From Kutzneria viridogrisea (lineage in GTDB: Bacteria; Actinomycetota; Actinomycetes; Mycobacteriales; Pseudonocardiaceae): a stretch of 64,000 nt of DNA. The notes under the pieces were generated by a model. That model had not been told where the DNA came from, did not search any database, and saw only the letters and a list, made by a program, of their open reading frames with translations. A program made the position numbers and the translations under genes. The stretch covers positions 620,001 through 684,000 of the forward strand of contig JACJID010000005.1 of the NCBI GenBank assembly GCA_014138725.1, read 5' to 3'. Each line of letters begins with the position of its first letter. The first letter of the stretch is position 1. This document shows positions 43,827-53,312 of the stretch, in pieces.

Positions 43827-44509
43827 GGGTTCGGGAACTGGTCCGCCAGTTCGGCACGCGCAAGGTGCTCGACAACCTCGACCTGGACGTGCGGCGCGGG
43901 GAATTCGTCGCCCTGCTGGGACGAAGTGGTTCCGGCAAGTCCACGCTGCTGCGCGTGCTCGCCGGGCTGGACCGCGAGGTGAGCGGTGACGTGCGTGTCG
44001 ATGGCACGGTGTCGGTGGCCTTCCAGCAGCCGCGACTGCTGCCGTGGCGCAGGGTCTGGCGCAACGTGTCGCTGGGCCTGCACGGGGTGGACGGTCGGGC
44101 GGTGGCGGACCGGGCGCTGGCCGAGGTGCGGCTGAGCGAGCACGCCGAGGCGTGGCCGATCACCTTGTCCGGTGGTGAGGCCCAACGCGTTTCCCTTGCC
44201 AGGGCCCTGGTTCGCGAGCCGGACCTGTTGCTGCTGGACGAGCCGTTCGGGGCGCTGGACGCGTTGACCCGGTTGGCGATGCACCGGCTGGTCGAGGACC
44301 TGTGGCAGGCGCACCGGCCCGGCGTGCTGCTGGTGACGCACGACATCGACGAGGCGCTGCAGCTGGCCGACCGCGTGCTGGTCCTGGACGAGGGGCGCAT
44401 CCGCGCGGAGCACCTGCCGCCGCCACGCCCGCGCAGGCACGCCGACCTGGCCGAACTGCGAGACCGTGTGCTCGCCGACCTCGGAGTGGAGAACCATGAG
44501 GCTGCGTAA
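43808..44509 (+). CDS. ssuB: Aliphatic sulfonate ABC transporter ATP-binding protein
   Basis: This 233-residue ABC ATPase has Walker A GRSGSGKST, a Q-loop in AFQQPRLLPWRRV, signature LSGGEAQRVSLARAL, Walker B LLLLDEPFGALD and a switch His in VTHDIDEAL, the pattern of nitrate/sulfonate importers. GTG 43808 overlaps the permease by 19 bases, and its stop overlaps ssuA by 14 bases. Confidence 0.9.
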   Translation: MAQHVVRVRELVRQFGTRKVLDNLDLDVRRGEFVALLGRSGSGKSTLLRVLAGLDREVSGDVRVDGTVSVAFQQPRLLPWRRVWRNVSLGLHGVDGRAVADRALAEVRLSEHAEAWPITLSGGEAQRVSLARALVREPDLLLLDEPFGALDALTRLAMHRLVEDLWQAHRPGVLLVTHDIDEALQLADRVLVLDEGRIRAEHLPPPRPRRHADLAELRDRVLADLGVENHEAA

Positions 44510-45503
44510 CGCCTTGCTGCCCGTGCTGGCCCTCGGAGCGTTGGCGTTGGCCGGGTGCGGCGGCACCTCCTCGGCGGGCACCACACCCGCACCGCAGGCG
44601 GTCAGCGCCGCGGACCTGGCCAAGGTCACCCTGAAGGTCGGCGACCAGAAGGGCGGCTCCCAGGCCCTGCTGGAGGCCGCCGGGCTGCTGAATACTCCGT
44701 ACAAGATCGAGTGGTCCACCTTCACCTCCGGCCCGCCGCTGCTGGAAGCCGCCAGTGCGGGTGCGGTGGACCTCGGCGGGGTGGGTAACACGCCGCCGAT
44801 CTTCTCCGCCGCGGCCAACGCGAAGATCGCCGTGGTGCAGGCGGCCCAGCACACCGGTCCCGGTGACGCCCTGCTGGTTCCCGAGGACTCGCCGATCCGC
44901 GATGCCAAGGAGCTCAAGGGAAAGACGATCGCGGTGGCCAAGGGCAGCTCGGCGCACGGGCAGCTGCTCGACGTGCTGATCCGGGCCGGGCTCAAGGTCA
45001 ACGACGTGACGATCACCTTCCTGCAACCGGCCGACGCGTACACGGCCTTCACCCAGCACCGCGTCGACGCCTGGGCGATCTGGGACCCATACACCTCACA
45101 GGCCCTGCTGGAGGCCAAGGCGCGGTCCCTCGTGGACGGCAGCTCCGGCACCGCCAACGGCTACTCGTTCCAGGTGGCGGGGCGCAGCGCGCTGGGCGAC
45201 GCGGGCAAGAACACCGCTATCCAGGACTACCTGTCGCGGCTGGCCAAGGCGCAGAAGTGGTCGGACAGCCACAAGGACGAGTGGGCCCAGGCCTGGTCCA
45301 AGGTCACCGGGCTCAAGCCCGAGGTGGCCAGGACCTCCGTCGGGCACGGGGCCACACTGCCCATCCCGTTGGAAGACAAGGTGATCGCCTCCGAGCAACA
45401 GCTCGCCGACGCGTTCAGCGATGCGAAGGTGTTGCCGGGCAAGGTGAAGTTCGCGGACTTCGTGGACACCCGTTACGAGGACAAGACCGGAGGTTCACGA
45501 TGA
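44496..45503 (+). CDS. ssuA: Sulfonate-binding lipoprotein
   Basis: This 335-residue protein has a lipoprotein signal peptide with the lipobox LAGC (Cys at about residue 23). A type II periplasmic-binding fold of the SsuA/THI5 kind follows: LKVGDQKGGSQALLEAAGLL, IEWSTFTSGPPLLEAASAGAVDLGGVGN and VDAWAIWDPYTSQAL. It would capture sulfonates outside the membrane. ATG 44496 has GGAG in front. The stop overlaps the next micro-ORF by ATGA. Confidence 0.9.
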   Translation: MRLRNALLPVLALGALALAGCGGTSSAGTTPAPQAVSAADLAKVTLKVGDQKGGSQALLEAAGLLNTPYKIEWSTFTSGPPLLEAASAGAVDLGGVGNTPPIFSAAANAKIAVVQAAQHTGPGDALLVPEDSPIRDAKELKGKTIAVAKGSSAHGQLLDVLIRAGLKVNDVTITFLQPADAYTAFTQHRVDAWAIWDPYTSQALLEAKARSLVDGSSGTANGYSFQVAGRSALGDAGKNTAIQDYLSRLAKAQKWSDSHKDEWAQAWSKVTGLKPEVARTSVGHGATLPIPLEDKVIASEQQLADAFSDAKVLPGKVKFADFVDTRYEDKTGGSR

Positions 45504-45580
45504 GCGAGCTTGCGAGCGAATCATCGGCCACAGGGCCGGCGCGAAGCGCCGCACTGAGCGCCAATGAGGTGCGGCGATGA
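45500..45580 (+). CDS. Micro-ORF in a repeated junction element (copy A)
   Basis: A 26-codon frame, MSELASESSATGPARSAALS then ANEVRR, fills the gap between ssuA and ssuD. Its ATG overlaps the ssuA stop (ATGA at 45500-45503) and its stop overlaps the ssuD ATG (ATGA at 45577-45580). GGAGG lies 6 bases before it, and its own GAGGTG serves ssuD. Nearly the same peptide forms the N-terminus of the HAD protein at 57924. It may be a translational coupler rather than a functional peptide. Confidence 0.55.
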   Translation: MSELASESSATGPARSAALSANEVRR

Positions 45581-46695
45581 GCGTTGTGCTGCACTGGTTC
45601 CTGCCCACCTCCGGGGACGGGCGCCACATCGTGGACCGCTTCCACGGCTCGCAGGAGGCCGGGGCGCCCGCCCAGCGCGGCCCGGACATCGACTACCTGG
45701 GCCAGATCGCCCGTGCCGCCGAGCAGTTGGGCTTCGTCGGCGTGCTGACCCCGACCGGCACCTGGTGCGAGGACGCGTGGCTGACCACCGCCGCGCTGAT
45801 CGGCCAGACCGAGCGGCTGAAGTTCCTGGTGGCCTTCCGGCCCGGGGTCATCTCGCCCACGCTGGCGGCGCAGATGTCCGCGACCTACCAACGGATCTCG
45901 CGGGGCAGGCTGCTGCTCAACGTGGTCACCGGTGGGGACGCGATCGAGCAGCAGCGCTTCGGCGACTGGCTGGACCACGACCAGCGCTACGCCCGCACCG
46001 ACGAGTTCCTGAGCATCGTGCGCGGCCTGTGGAGCGGGGCGCAGGTGGACTTCACCGGCGAGCACCTCAAGATCGCGGGCGGCCTCGTGCCGGTGCCGCC
46101 GGACCCGCTGCCGCAGGTCTACTTCGGCGGTTCCTCCGACGCCGCGCTGCCGGTGGCGGCCCGCAACGCCGACGTCTACCTGACCTGGGGCGAGCCGCCC
46201 GAGCAGGTGGCGGAGAAGATCGCCAGGGTGCGGGCGCACGCCGAGGCGGCCGGGCGCACGCTGCGCTTCGGCATCCGGCTGCACACCATCAGCCGGGACA
46301 GCTCCGAGGCGGCCTGGGCCGAGGCGAACCGGCTCGTGGACGCCATCGACCCGGCCTCGCTCGCGCGGGCGCAGGAGCAGCTGCGCACCAGTCAATCCGT
46401 TGGCCAGCAACGGATGCTGGCCCTGCACGGCGGTCAGCGGGACAAGCTGGAGATCTACCCGAACCTGTGGGCGGGCATCGGCCTGGTGCGCGGCGGGGCG
46501 GGCACCGCGCTGGTGGGCAGCCACCGCGAGGTCGCCGACCGGATCGAGGAGTACCACGCGCTGGGCGTGGAGGAGTTCATCTTCTCCGGCTACCCGCACC
46601 TGGAGGAGGCGTACTGGTTCGGCGAGGGCGTGCGGCCCGAACTGGTCCGGCGCGGGCTGATCGCCGAGGGCGGACACTCGGTCCTGGCCGCGTGA
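45577..46695 (+). CDS. ssuD: FMNH2-dependent alkanesulfonate monooxygenase
   Basis: This 372-residue luciferase-like monooxygenase has the SsuD blocks VLHWFLPTSGDGRHI, ARAAEQLGFVGVLTPTGTWCEDAW, VAFRPGVISPTLAAQMSATYQ and LLNVVTGGD. It splits sulfite from alkanesulfonates with reduced flavin. No flavin reductase (SsuE) gene is adjacent, so FMNH2 must come from elsewhere. ATG 45577 overlaps the micro-ORF stop. Confidence 0.93.
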   Translation: MSVVLHWFLPTSGDGRHIVDRFHGSQEAGAPAQRGPDIDYLGQIARAAEQLGFVGVLTPTGTWCEDAWLTTAALIGQTERLKFLVAFRPGVISPTLAAQMSATYQRISRGRLLLNVVTGGDAIEQQRFGDWLDHDQRYARTDEFLSIVRGLWSGAQVDFTGEHLKIAGGLVPVPPDPLPQVYFGGSSDAALPVAARNADVYLTWGEPPEQVAEKIARVRAHAEAAGRTLRFGIRLHTISRDSSEAAWAEANRLVDAIDPASLARAQEQLRTSQSVGQQRMLALHGGQRDKLEIYPNLWAGIGLVRGGAGTALVGSHREVADRIEEYHALGVEEFIFSGYPHLEEAYWFGEGVRPELVRRGLIAEGGHSVLAA

Positions 46696-46754
46696 AATAA
46701 ACGGAGGCTGCCTCTGGTTAGAGCTGGTGAACTCATCTCCAGGGGAGGCACACG

Positions 46755-47660
46755 ATGCGTGGACTGCTGCTTGACGAGAAGGCGGACAACGGGATCCGGC
46801 TCGGCGAGACGACCGAGCCGGTCCCCGCCGCCAACGAGGTGCTCATCGAGGTCAGGGCGATCTCGCTGAACTGGGGCGAACTGCACAGCACGTACGGCAA
46901 GGAGGACGGCGACGTCAACGGCTGGGACGCCGCGGGCGTGGTCGTGAAGGCCGCAGCCGACGGCAGCGGCCCGGCCGTGGGCGCTCGCGTGGTCACGTTC
47001 AACAGCGGCGGGGCGTGGGCGCAACTGCGTGCCGTGCCGTCCGGCCAGCTCGCCGTCCTGCCCGACACCGTGGACTTCGGCGAGGCCAGTGCCCTGCCGG
47101 TGGCCGGGGTCACCGCCCTGCAGGCGCTGCGCAAGCTCGGGCCGGTCGTGGGCCGCCGCGTGCTGGTGACCAGCGCCTCCGGTGGCGTGGGCCGCTTCGC
47201 GGTGCAGCTCGCGGCGCGCGCCGGGGCGCACGTCATCGCCTCCGTGGGCAGCGCCGCGCGCGGTGCGGGCCTGGCCGAGCTGGGGGCGGCCCAGGTCGTG
47301 GTCGGCCTGGAAGGGGTCGAGGCCCCGCTGCACGGGGTGCTGGACAACGTCGGCGGCCCGACCCTCGTGCAGGCCTTCGAGCTGCTCGCCCCGGGCGGCG
47401 TGATCCAGTCCATCGGCTACACCTCGGGCCAGCCCGCGGTGTTCGAGCCCTACGCCACCGTGCGGCCAGGGCACCGGCTGGAGGGCTTCATGATGGACTA
47501 CGCCGGGGCCGAGGACCTCGCCTACCTGGTGAGCCTGCTCGCGGCCGGTGAGCTGGACGCGCAGGTGGGCTGGCGCGGTAACTGGGAGTCCCACCAGGAC
47601 GCCATCGCCGCGCTCAAGGGCCGCAAGGTCGCGGGCAAGGCCGTGCTGGACGTGTCCTGA
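46755..47660 (+). CDS. Zinc-free quinone oxidoreductase/alkene reductase-like MDR protein
   Basis: This 301-residue MDR-family protein has PAANEVLIEVRAISLNWGEL, GWDAAGVVV and the Rossmann motif VLVTSASGGVGRFAVQLAARAG. No zinc ligands are seen. It has its own ribosome binding site (GGGGAGG, 46741-46747) and promoter space, so it is probably not part of the ssu operon. It is an NADPH-dependent reductase of unknown substrate. Confidence 0.87.
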   Translation: MRGLLLDEKADNGIRLGETTEPVPAANEVLIEVRAISLNWGELHSTYGKEDGDVNGWDAAGVVVKAAADGSGPAVGARVVTFNSGGAWAQLRAVPSGQLAVLPDTVDFGEASALPVAGVTALQALRKLGPVVGRRVLVTSASGGVGRFAVQLAARAGAHVIASVGSAARGAGLAELGAAQVVVGLEGVEAPLHGVLDNVGGPTLVQAFELLAPGGVIQSIGYTSGQPAVFEPYATVRPGHRLEGFMMDYAGAEDLAYLVSLLAAGELDAQVGWRGNWESHQDAIAALKGRKVAGKAVLDVS

Positions 47661-47666
47661 CCCGGT

Positions 47667-47696
47667 GGCGGCCCTCACTCGCGGTTGAGGGCCGCC
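47667..47696. terminator. Bidirectional terminator
   Basis: GGCGGCCCTCA and TGAGGGCCGCC form a perfect 11-bp stem with an 8-base loop, between and partly inside the convergent oxidoreductase and antiporter ends. Confidence 0.8.
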
Positions 47697-49234
47697 TCCT
47701 CCAGGTCCAGCTCGCGCTGCACCCGGCGGAACACCTCGTCGTCGATCTCACGGGCGTTGCGCGCGGCCAGGAACACCTCGCGCTCGGCCGCCAGCATCGT
47801 GCGGCGCAGCCTGCGCCAGCGGCTCGCGGGGCTCTCCCCGATCTCCTCCTCGGACCGGCCCAGCCGCTCCCAGGCCGCGTTGCCCCGGTGCTCGGCGATG
47901 GTCCGCAACCGGGCGACCACCTGCTCCGGGGTGCCCGAGTCGGCGGCCTCCTGGTCCAGCCGGTCGATGGAGGCCCGCGCCGCGTGGTACTTCACCTGCG
48001 CCTCGGCCAGGGTGTCGGTGTGCTCCTCGTTGGACTCCACGCCGAGCTTGCGGATCACCCAGGGCAGGGAAAGCCCTTGCAGCAGGAGCGTGCCGACCGT
48101 CACCACGAAGGTGAACAGCACGATGACGTTGCGCTCGGGCATGGACTCCGGCAGGGCGGCCGCCGCCGCCAGGGACACCACCCCGCGCATGCCCGCCCAG
48201 GCCACCACCGAGACCGAGCGCCAGCCCGGGTCCTCCTCGTTCTCGCGGATGCGCTTGGACAGCAGCCTGGGCAGGTACGTGCCCGGGAACATCCACACCA
48301 CCCGGATCAGCACCGCCACCGCCAGTACCCCCAGCGCCGCGAGCAGCAGCGGCCAGGTCACGCCGCTCTCCCGGTAGACCAGCCGCACCTGTAGGCCGAT
48401 CAGCGCGAAGACCCAGGACTCCAGCAGCACGTCGAAGGCCCGCCACACGGCCGTCTCCTGCAGGCGGGTGGCGTACCCGGCGCGCGGCGCGTTGTGCCCC
48501 AGGTACAGGCCCGCCGCCACCACCGCGAGCACGCCCGAGGTGTGCGCCGACTCGGCGATCAGGTACGCGCCGAAGGGCACCAGCATGCCCAGCGCGCTCT
48601 CCAGTACCGAGTCCGACAGCCGCTGCCGGACCGCGTGCACCAGCACCCCCAGCAGGTAGCCGATCAGCCCGCCGCCCACCGAGGCCAGCAGGAAGGTGCC
48701 GATGCCCTCGCTCCAGGACAGGGCCAGCCCGGTCGCCGAGGCCACCGCCACCTTGTACGCGGTCAGCGCGGTGGCGTCGTTGACCAGGCTCTCCCCGATC
48801 AGCACCGTCATGATCCGGCGCGGCAGGCCCAGCTTGCGGCCGATCGCCACGGCGGCCACCGCGTCCGGCGGGGCCACGATCGCGCCGAGCACCAGCGCCG
48901 CGGCCAGCGGCATGCCGGGCACCAGCCAGTACGTGGCCAGGCCGACGACCAGCGTGGTCGCCAGCACCAGGCCCACCGCGAGCAGCCCGATCGGCCGCAC
49001 GCTGCGCCGGATGTTGACGTACGAGCTGTCCAGGGCAGCCGAGTACAGCAGCGGTGGCAGCACCAGGGGCAGCACCAGCTCCGGGTCCAGCCGGAAGTCC
49101 GGCATACCCGGCACGAAGGACAGGCCCAGCCCGACCGCGACGAGCAGCAGCGGCGCAGGCCAGTCGAACCGGCGGGCGATCGCGGTCACCGCGAGCGAAC
49201 CGGCGAGCAACAGCAACAGTTCCGACCCGTGCAC
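47675..49234 (-). CDS. CPA1-family Na+/H+ antiporter
   Basis: This 519-residue protein has about 12 membrane segments in residues 1-400 and a cytoplasmic helical tail (400-519). CPA1 hallmarks are VLGAIVAPPDAVAAVAIG, IGESLVNDATALTAYKVA with the ND pair that carries ions, and AWAGMRGVVSLAAAAALPE. It exchanges Na+ or K+ for H+. The start is GTG 49234; longer forms would overlap the divergent zinc-finger gene. Confidence 0.9.
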   Translation of the reverse strand: MHGSELLLLLAGSLAVTAIARRFDWPAPLLLVAVGLGLSFVPGMPDFRLDPELVLPLVLPPLLYSAALDSSYVNIRRSVRPIGLLAVGLVLATTLVVGLATYWLVPGMPLAAALVLGAIVAPPDAVAAVAIGRKLGLPRRIMTVLIGESLVNDATALTAYKVAVASATGLALSWSEGIGTFLLASVGGGLIGYLLGVLVHAVRQRLSDSVLESALGMLVPFGAYLIAESAHTSGVLAVVAAGLYLGHNAPRAGYATRLQETAVWRAFDVLLESWVFALIGLQVRLVYRESGVTWPLLLAALGVLAVAVLIRVVWMFPGTYLPRLLSKRIRENEEDPGWRSVSVVAWAGMRGVVSLAAAAALPESMPERNVIVLFTFVVTVGTLLLQGLSLPWVIRKLGVESNEEHTDTLAEAQVKYHAARASIDRLDQEAADSGTPEQVVARLRTIAEHRGNAAWERLGRSEEEIGESPASRWRRLRRTMLAAEREVFLAARNAREIDDEVFRRVQRELDLEEAALNRE

Positions 49235-49261
49235 GGGGAGAGGGTAGTGACAATGGTGGGT

Positions 49262-49525
49262 ATGAGCTGCGAACACGTGATCGGCGTGCAGGACATCGAG
49301 GTCGTCCCGGGCAGCACCGTCGGCTGCGAGGAGTGCCTGGAACTTGGCGAGTCCGCCTGGGTGCACCTGCGCATGTGCCTGTCCTGCGGGCACGTGGGCT
49401 GCTGCGACTCCAGCGCGCACCGGCACGCCACCGCCCACTTCCATGCCACCGGCCACCCGGTGATGCGCTCGTTCGAGCCCGGCGAGAGCTGGCGCTGGTG
49501 CTACGTGGACGAACGGCTCGTCTGA
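49262..49525 (+). CDS. UBP-type zinc-finger protein
   Basis: This 87-residue protein is a single ZnF-UBP domain with the Cys/His ligands C..H (SCEHV), CEECLELG, CLSCGHVGCCDSSAHRHATAHFHATGHPV and W.WCYVDE. In eukaryotes the domain binds ubiquitin tails; in actinobacteria stand-alone copies are common and of unknown role. They often lie next to Na+/H+ antiporters, as here. ATG 49262 is chosen; ATG 49253 in frame is possible. Confidence 0.87.
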   Translation: MSCEHVIGVQDIEVVPGSTVGCEECLELGESAWVHLRMCLSCGHVGCCDSSAHRHATAHFHATGHPVMRSFEPGESWRWCYVDERLV

Positions 49526-49633
49526 ACCGATCACTGTCCGCAGCAGTCGGGTTGCTCTGTTCGAGTGATGAGCATCACTGGATGAGAGGGGTGTGACCAT
49601 CCGACTGAGGACAGTTCTCTAGGCTCCTGGCTC

Positions 49634-50893
49634 GTGCGCGTCCTCGTGATCGGGTCCGGTGCCCGGGAACATGCCCTGCTGCTGGCCCTGTCGAAGGACC
49701 CTGCGGTCACCGCCCTGGCCTGTGCCCCCGGCAACGCCGGGACCGCAGGCCTCGCCGAGGTGTACGGCATCGACCTCGCCGACCCGGGCGCCGTCGCCGC
49801 ACTCGCCAAGGAGTGGGGCGCCGAGCTGGTTGTCGTCGGCCCGGAGACCCCGCTCGTGCTGGGCGCCGCCGACCCCGTGCGCAGCGCGGGCATCCCGTGC
49901 TTCGGCCCGGCCAAGGAGGCCGCCCGCATCGAGGGCTCCAAGGCCTTCGCCAAGGACGTCATGCGGGCCGCGGGCGTGGCCACCGCCCGCAGCGAGACCG
50001 TGGACACCCCGGCCCGGCTGGACGCCGCGCTGCGCCGGTTCGGGCCCACCTGGGTGGTCAAGGACGACGGGCTGGCCGCGGGCAAGGGCGTGGTCGTCAC
50101 CAAGGACTACGACGTGGCCCGCGCGCACGCCATGCACCTGCTCGACGGCGGCCACCCGGTGCTGCTCGAATCCTTCCTCGACGGCCCCGAGGCCTCCCTG
50201 TTCTGCGTGGTCGACGGCACCACCGTCGTACCGCTGCTGCCCGCGCAGGACTTCAAGCGGGTCGGGGACAACGACGCGGGCCCGAACACCGGCGGCATGG
50301 GTGCCTACAGCCCGCTGCCCTGGGCCCCCGAGGGCCTGGTCGACCAGGTCGTCGCCGAGATCGTGCAGCCCGTGGTCGACGAGCTCGCCCGCCGCGGCAC
50401 CCCGTTCTCCGGGCTGCTCTACGCCGGGCTCGCCCTGACCTCCGAGGGCCCCCAGGTCATCGAGTTCAACTGCCGGTTCGGCGACCCCGAGACCCAGGCC
50501 GTGCTCGCGCTGCTGCGCACCCCGCTGGCCGGGCTGTTCCTCGCCGCCGCCGAGGGCCGCCTCGCCGAGCACCCCCCGCTGGAGTGGGAGCCCGGCGCCG
50601 CCGTCACCGTCGTGCTCGCCGCCGAGGGCTACCCCGGCCGCCCGCGCACCGGCGACGTCATCGCCGGTTCCGAGGCCGAGGGCGTGCTGCACGCCGGTAC
50701 CCGCCGCCGCGAGGACGGTGCCGTCGTCTCCACCGGCGGGCGCGTGCTCTCCGTTGTCGGCACCGGCCCCGACCTCGAGGCCGCCCGCGCCGACGCCTAC
50801 CGGCGGATCGGCGCCGTGCACCTCACCGGCTCCCACCACCGCACCGACATCGCCCTGCGCGCCGCCCGCGGCGAGGTGCACGTCCCCAACTAG
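49634..50893 (+). CDS. purD: Phosphoribosylamine-glycine ligase
   Basis: This 419-residue ATP-grasp enzyme has [76 protein letters not shown] and [12 protein letters not shown]. It makes glycinamide ribonucleotide in purine synthesis. GTG 49634 gives the standard N-terminus. A type VII substrate operon follows it. Confidence 0.97.
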   Translation: MRVLVIGSGAREHALLLALSKDPAVTALACAPGNAGTAGLAEVYGIDLADPGAVAALAKEWGAELVVVGPETPLVLGAADPVRSAGIPCFGPAKEAARIEGSKAFAKDVMRAAGVATARSETVDTPARLDAALRRFGPTWVVKDDGLAAGKGVVVTKDYDVARAHAMHLLDGGHPVLLESFLDGPEASLFCVVDGTTVVPLLPAQDFKRVGDNDAGPNTGGMGAYSPLPWAPEGLVDQVVAEIVQPVVDELARRGTPFSGLLYAGLALTSEGPQVIEFNCRFGDPETQAVLALLRTPLAGLFLAAAEGRLAEHPPLEWEPGAAVTVVLAAEGYPGRPRTGDVIAGSEAEGVLHAGTRRREDGAVVSTGGRVLSVVGTGPDLEAARADAYRRIGAVHLTGSHHRTDIALRAARGEVHVPN

Positions 50894-51000
50894 CGGGAAC
50901 CCCCAGCCGCTCGCGTTCGTCGAACTCAGGCACGGCACACACCATCGTTGGTAGCCTGCGAACCGGGTCCGAGCAGTCACGAAGCGTGCGGGGGCGAGCT

Positions 51001-51450
51001 ATGGCAGCGACGAACGAACCGGGCGGCGCGATGTCCTCCCAGGTGAGATCCGATCTGGCCAGCATCGACTCCGTGGTCGGCTCCGCCTTCGACCCCTTCG
51101 GCGGGGCCGCCAACGCCTTCGCCGGGGTCAGCGGCGGCAAGCTGACCGTCAACCACGACACGGTGCTGCAAGCCGGCAAGGTCATCCAGGACCAGGTCGA
51201 CCAGCTGAGGAATCTCGTCGTCCCGAAGGTCAGCCGACTGCAGCTGGGCCGGTTCGCCGAGGACTTCATCAGCCTGGACGTGGCCGACGAGTGGAACAAG
51301 CTGCTGGACAAGAACCCGGATTCCTACAAGAACCGGATCCTCCAATACGTGGACAGCTTGCAGAAGCTCGCCGATCAGCTGAAGACCGCGGCCCAGCAGT
51401 ACGGCTACACCGAGGACCAGATCAAAGCCGCCTTTGGAGCTACCGAGTGA
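51001..51450 (+). CDS. ESX/WXG-like helical protein, first gene of the type VII substrate operon
   Basis: This 149-residue helical protein has no signal peptide. Its pattern resembles the small helical proteins that open such operons in Pseudonocardiaceae: VNHDTVLQAGKVIQDQVDQL, then DVADEWNKLLDKNPDSY and LADQLKTAAQQYGYTEDQI. A W-x-x-L in the middle may stand for WXG. ATG 51001 is the start, and the stop overlaps the lipoprotein GTG by 4 bases. Secretion through a type VII system is inferred. Confidence 0.65.
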   Translation: MAATNEPGGAMSSQVRSDLASIDSVVGSAFDPFGGAANAFAGVSGGKLTVNHDTVLQAGKVIQDQVDQLRNLVVPKVSRLQLGRFAEDFISLDVADEWNKLLDKNPDSYKNRILQYVDSLQKLADQLKTAAQQYGYTEDQIKAAFGATE

Positions 51451-52037
51451 CCTTTCGCGTCCGAGCGAGCGCCATCGTCCTGTTGTCAGCACTCGCCCTT
51501 GCCGGTTGCACGCAGGTCGACCAGGGACATCCAGGCCCGACGTCCTCGCCCACGAAGACGACCACTTCGCTCCCGCCGCGGCCGAGGGACATCGACCTGG
51601 CCAGGGTCGACCCGTGCAAGCTGCTCACCGCTGACCAGCAACGTACGCTCAAGATCTACCAAGCAGGTCCAGGACCGGACCAGACGCAGACCCCGGCGCC
51701 GACCTGCTCCTTCCAGGTCAGGTCACCCGCTGACTTCGTGTTGTCGCTCTCGCCCGAGTCCAAACGCGGGGTCGAGGAGTGGCTCGACAGCACCGGGAAC
51801 GTCAAGAAGCGGGTGATCTCGGCTGACGGGTTCCCAGCCGTCCAGCTCATCAACATGGGCGATGACTGGAACAGCTCGAGCGGATCTTTCTGCCGGTCCC
51901 TCATCAGCACGGCGAAGGGCCAGGAGCTGTCGATGGACTTGGAACCGCTGAACAAGAACCTGACCCAGGCCCAGATGTGCGACATCACGCTCCAGGCCGT
52001 CAAGGCCGCGCTGGCGACACTGCAGACGATCAAGTGA
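51447..52037 (+). CDS. DUF3558 family lipoprotein
   Basis: This 196-residue protein has a lipobox signal peptide (SALALAGC, Cys about residue 19), a Pro/Ser/Thr-rich spacer and a DUF3558 domain: DLARVDPCKLLTADQQ, CSFQVRSPAD and a late paired Cys (SFCRSLI, QMCDITL). DUF3558 lipoproteins are common in type VII substrate operons of this group and may act at the cell surface. It is coupled to the gene before it by GTGA. Confidence 0.85.
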   Translation: MTFRVRASAIVLLSALALAGCTQVDQGHPGPTSSPTKTTTSLPPRPRDIDLARVDPCKLLTADQQRTLKIYQAGPGPDQTQTPAPTCSFQVRSPADFVLSLSPESKRGVEEWLDSTGNVKKRVISADGFPAVQLINMGDDWNSSSGSFCRSLISTAKGQELSMDLEPLNKNLTQAQMCDITLQAVKAALATLQTIK

Positions 52038-52053
52038 TTCGGGAGGGGTAGCG

Positions 52054-53307
52054 ATGGGGATGTTCGAGGAGAGCGTCGCGGGCACCGCCGAAGCCGCTCC
52101 GCAGCGGGACAAGCTGGGCAACTACCGGTTCGAGGGGTACAGCAACTACGACCTGGCCGACCAGGTGGACAAGCTCAGCAAGGGCAGCGGCTCGACGGTG
52201 CTGCACGGGGTGGTGGACGCGCTCAAGGACATCGCCAAGGACCTGACGAACACCAACACCGTGCTGCGCACCGAGCTGGCCAAGATCGGCATCGACTGGC
52301 AGAGCGTGGCGGGGCAGGGCGCGACCGAGCAGCTGAGCTCGCACGCCGCCTACAGCGACGGGGCCGAGTACAACATCACCGACTCCTCGGGCGCGCTGAT
52401 CACGCAGAGCGACTCGCACGCGGTGGCGGCGAGCGCGCCGAAGCCCTCCACGGACACGCAGAAGTCGTTCGTGGACAAGGCGGCTGGCGTCTTCGGCTAC
52501 GAGACGGACCACGCGCGGCAGGTGGAGCAGGCCCAGCACGACCGGGACGAGGCGATCCGCCAGCTCAACGACTACCAGGCGAACAGCAAGACGGCGCTGG
52601 AGGGCCACCAGCCGCTGGGGCAGCCGCCGGGGATCGACCTGCAGGCGCAGGCGGTGCAGAACACGGCGGGGGCCACCTCGCTGGCGGGTTACGTGAGCGG
52701 CTCGGGTGTGGCCTACGCCGGTCCCGGCGGCGGCGCTGGCGCGCCTTTCGCCGGTCCCGGCTCGGCCGGGCCGGGTGCACCGGGCTTCGCCGCCCCTGGC
52801 GGCTTGCCCGGTGGCGGTGGCGTGCCGGGGCCGATGGCGCCTGGTGCGGTGACCGGTGCTGGCGGTCTGCCTGGCAGCCTGCCGACCACGGGTATGCCTG
52901 CGGCTGCTTCGGCGGCGGGCAGTGCGCTGGCCGGTGAGATCGGGCTGGGTGCCGCGGTCGCCGGTGGCGCGGGTGCGGTCGCGGCTGGTGCGAACAGCGG
53001 GTCGCCGCGCGGCATGGTGCGCGGTGGGTCCGCTGGTGGCGGGGCCGGGGGCGAGCGTGCCGGGGTGAGCCGGGCCAACTCGGGTCTGGGTGCCCTGAAC
53101 GAGGAGCAGGCCGCGCAGGCCCGTGCCGCGGAGCGGATTTCCCCGCAGGCCAAGCAGGGTTCCTCGATGATGCAGCCCGCCACGGACAAGAAGAAGAAAG
53201 AGGAGGACGCCGAGCACGTGCGCAAGTACGGGGTGGAGGCGGACGACCTCTTCGGGGATCAGCGCATGGTCGCACCGCCGGTGCTCGGCGAGGAACCGAG
53301 CGCGTAG
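52054..53307 (+). CDS. PPE-like type VII secreted protein with a Gly/Ala/Pro-rich centre
   Basis: This 417-residue protein has a helical N-terminal domain (about residues 1-150; YDLADQVDKLSKG, IDWQSVAGQGATEQL), a Gly/Ala/Pro-rich centre (200-345) and a conserved tail (AEHVRKYGVEADDLFGDQ, VAPPVLGE). This is the Pseudonocardiaceae PPE-like pattern, where the tail is strongly kept. An EspG gene follows at once, and EspG proteins chaperone PE/PPE substrates. Confidence 0.82.
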   Translation: MGMFEESVAGTAEAAPQRDKLGNYRFEGYSNYDLADQVDKLSKGSGSTVLHGVVDALKDIAKDLTNTNTVLRTELAKIGIDWQSVAGQGATEQLSSHAAYSDGAEYNITDSSGALITQSDSHAVAASAPKPSTDTQKSFVDKAAGVFGYETDHARQVEQAQHDRDEAIRQLNDYQANSKTALEGHQPLGQPPGIDLQAQAVQNTAGATSLAGYVSGSGVAYAGPGGGAGAPFAGPGSAGPGAPGFAAPGGLPGGGGVPGPMAPGAVTGAGGLPGSLPTTGMPAAASAAGSALAGEIGLGAAVAGGAGAVAAGANSGSPRGMVRGGSAGGGAGGERAGVSRANSGLGALNEEQAAQARAAERISPQAKQGSSMMQPATDKKKKEEDAEHVRKYGVEADDLFGDQRMVAPPVLGEEPSA

Positions 53308-53312
53308 CACCG

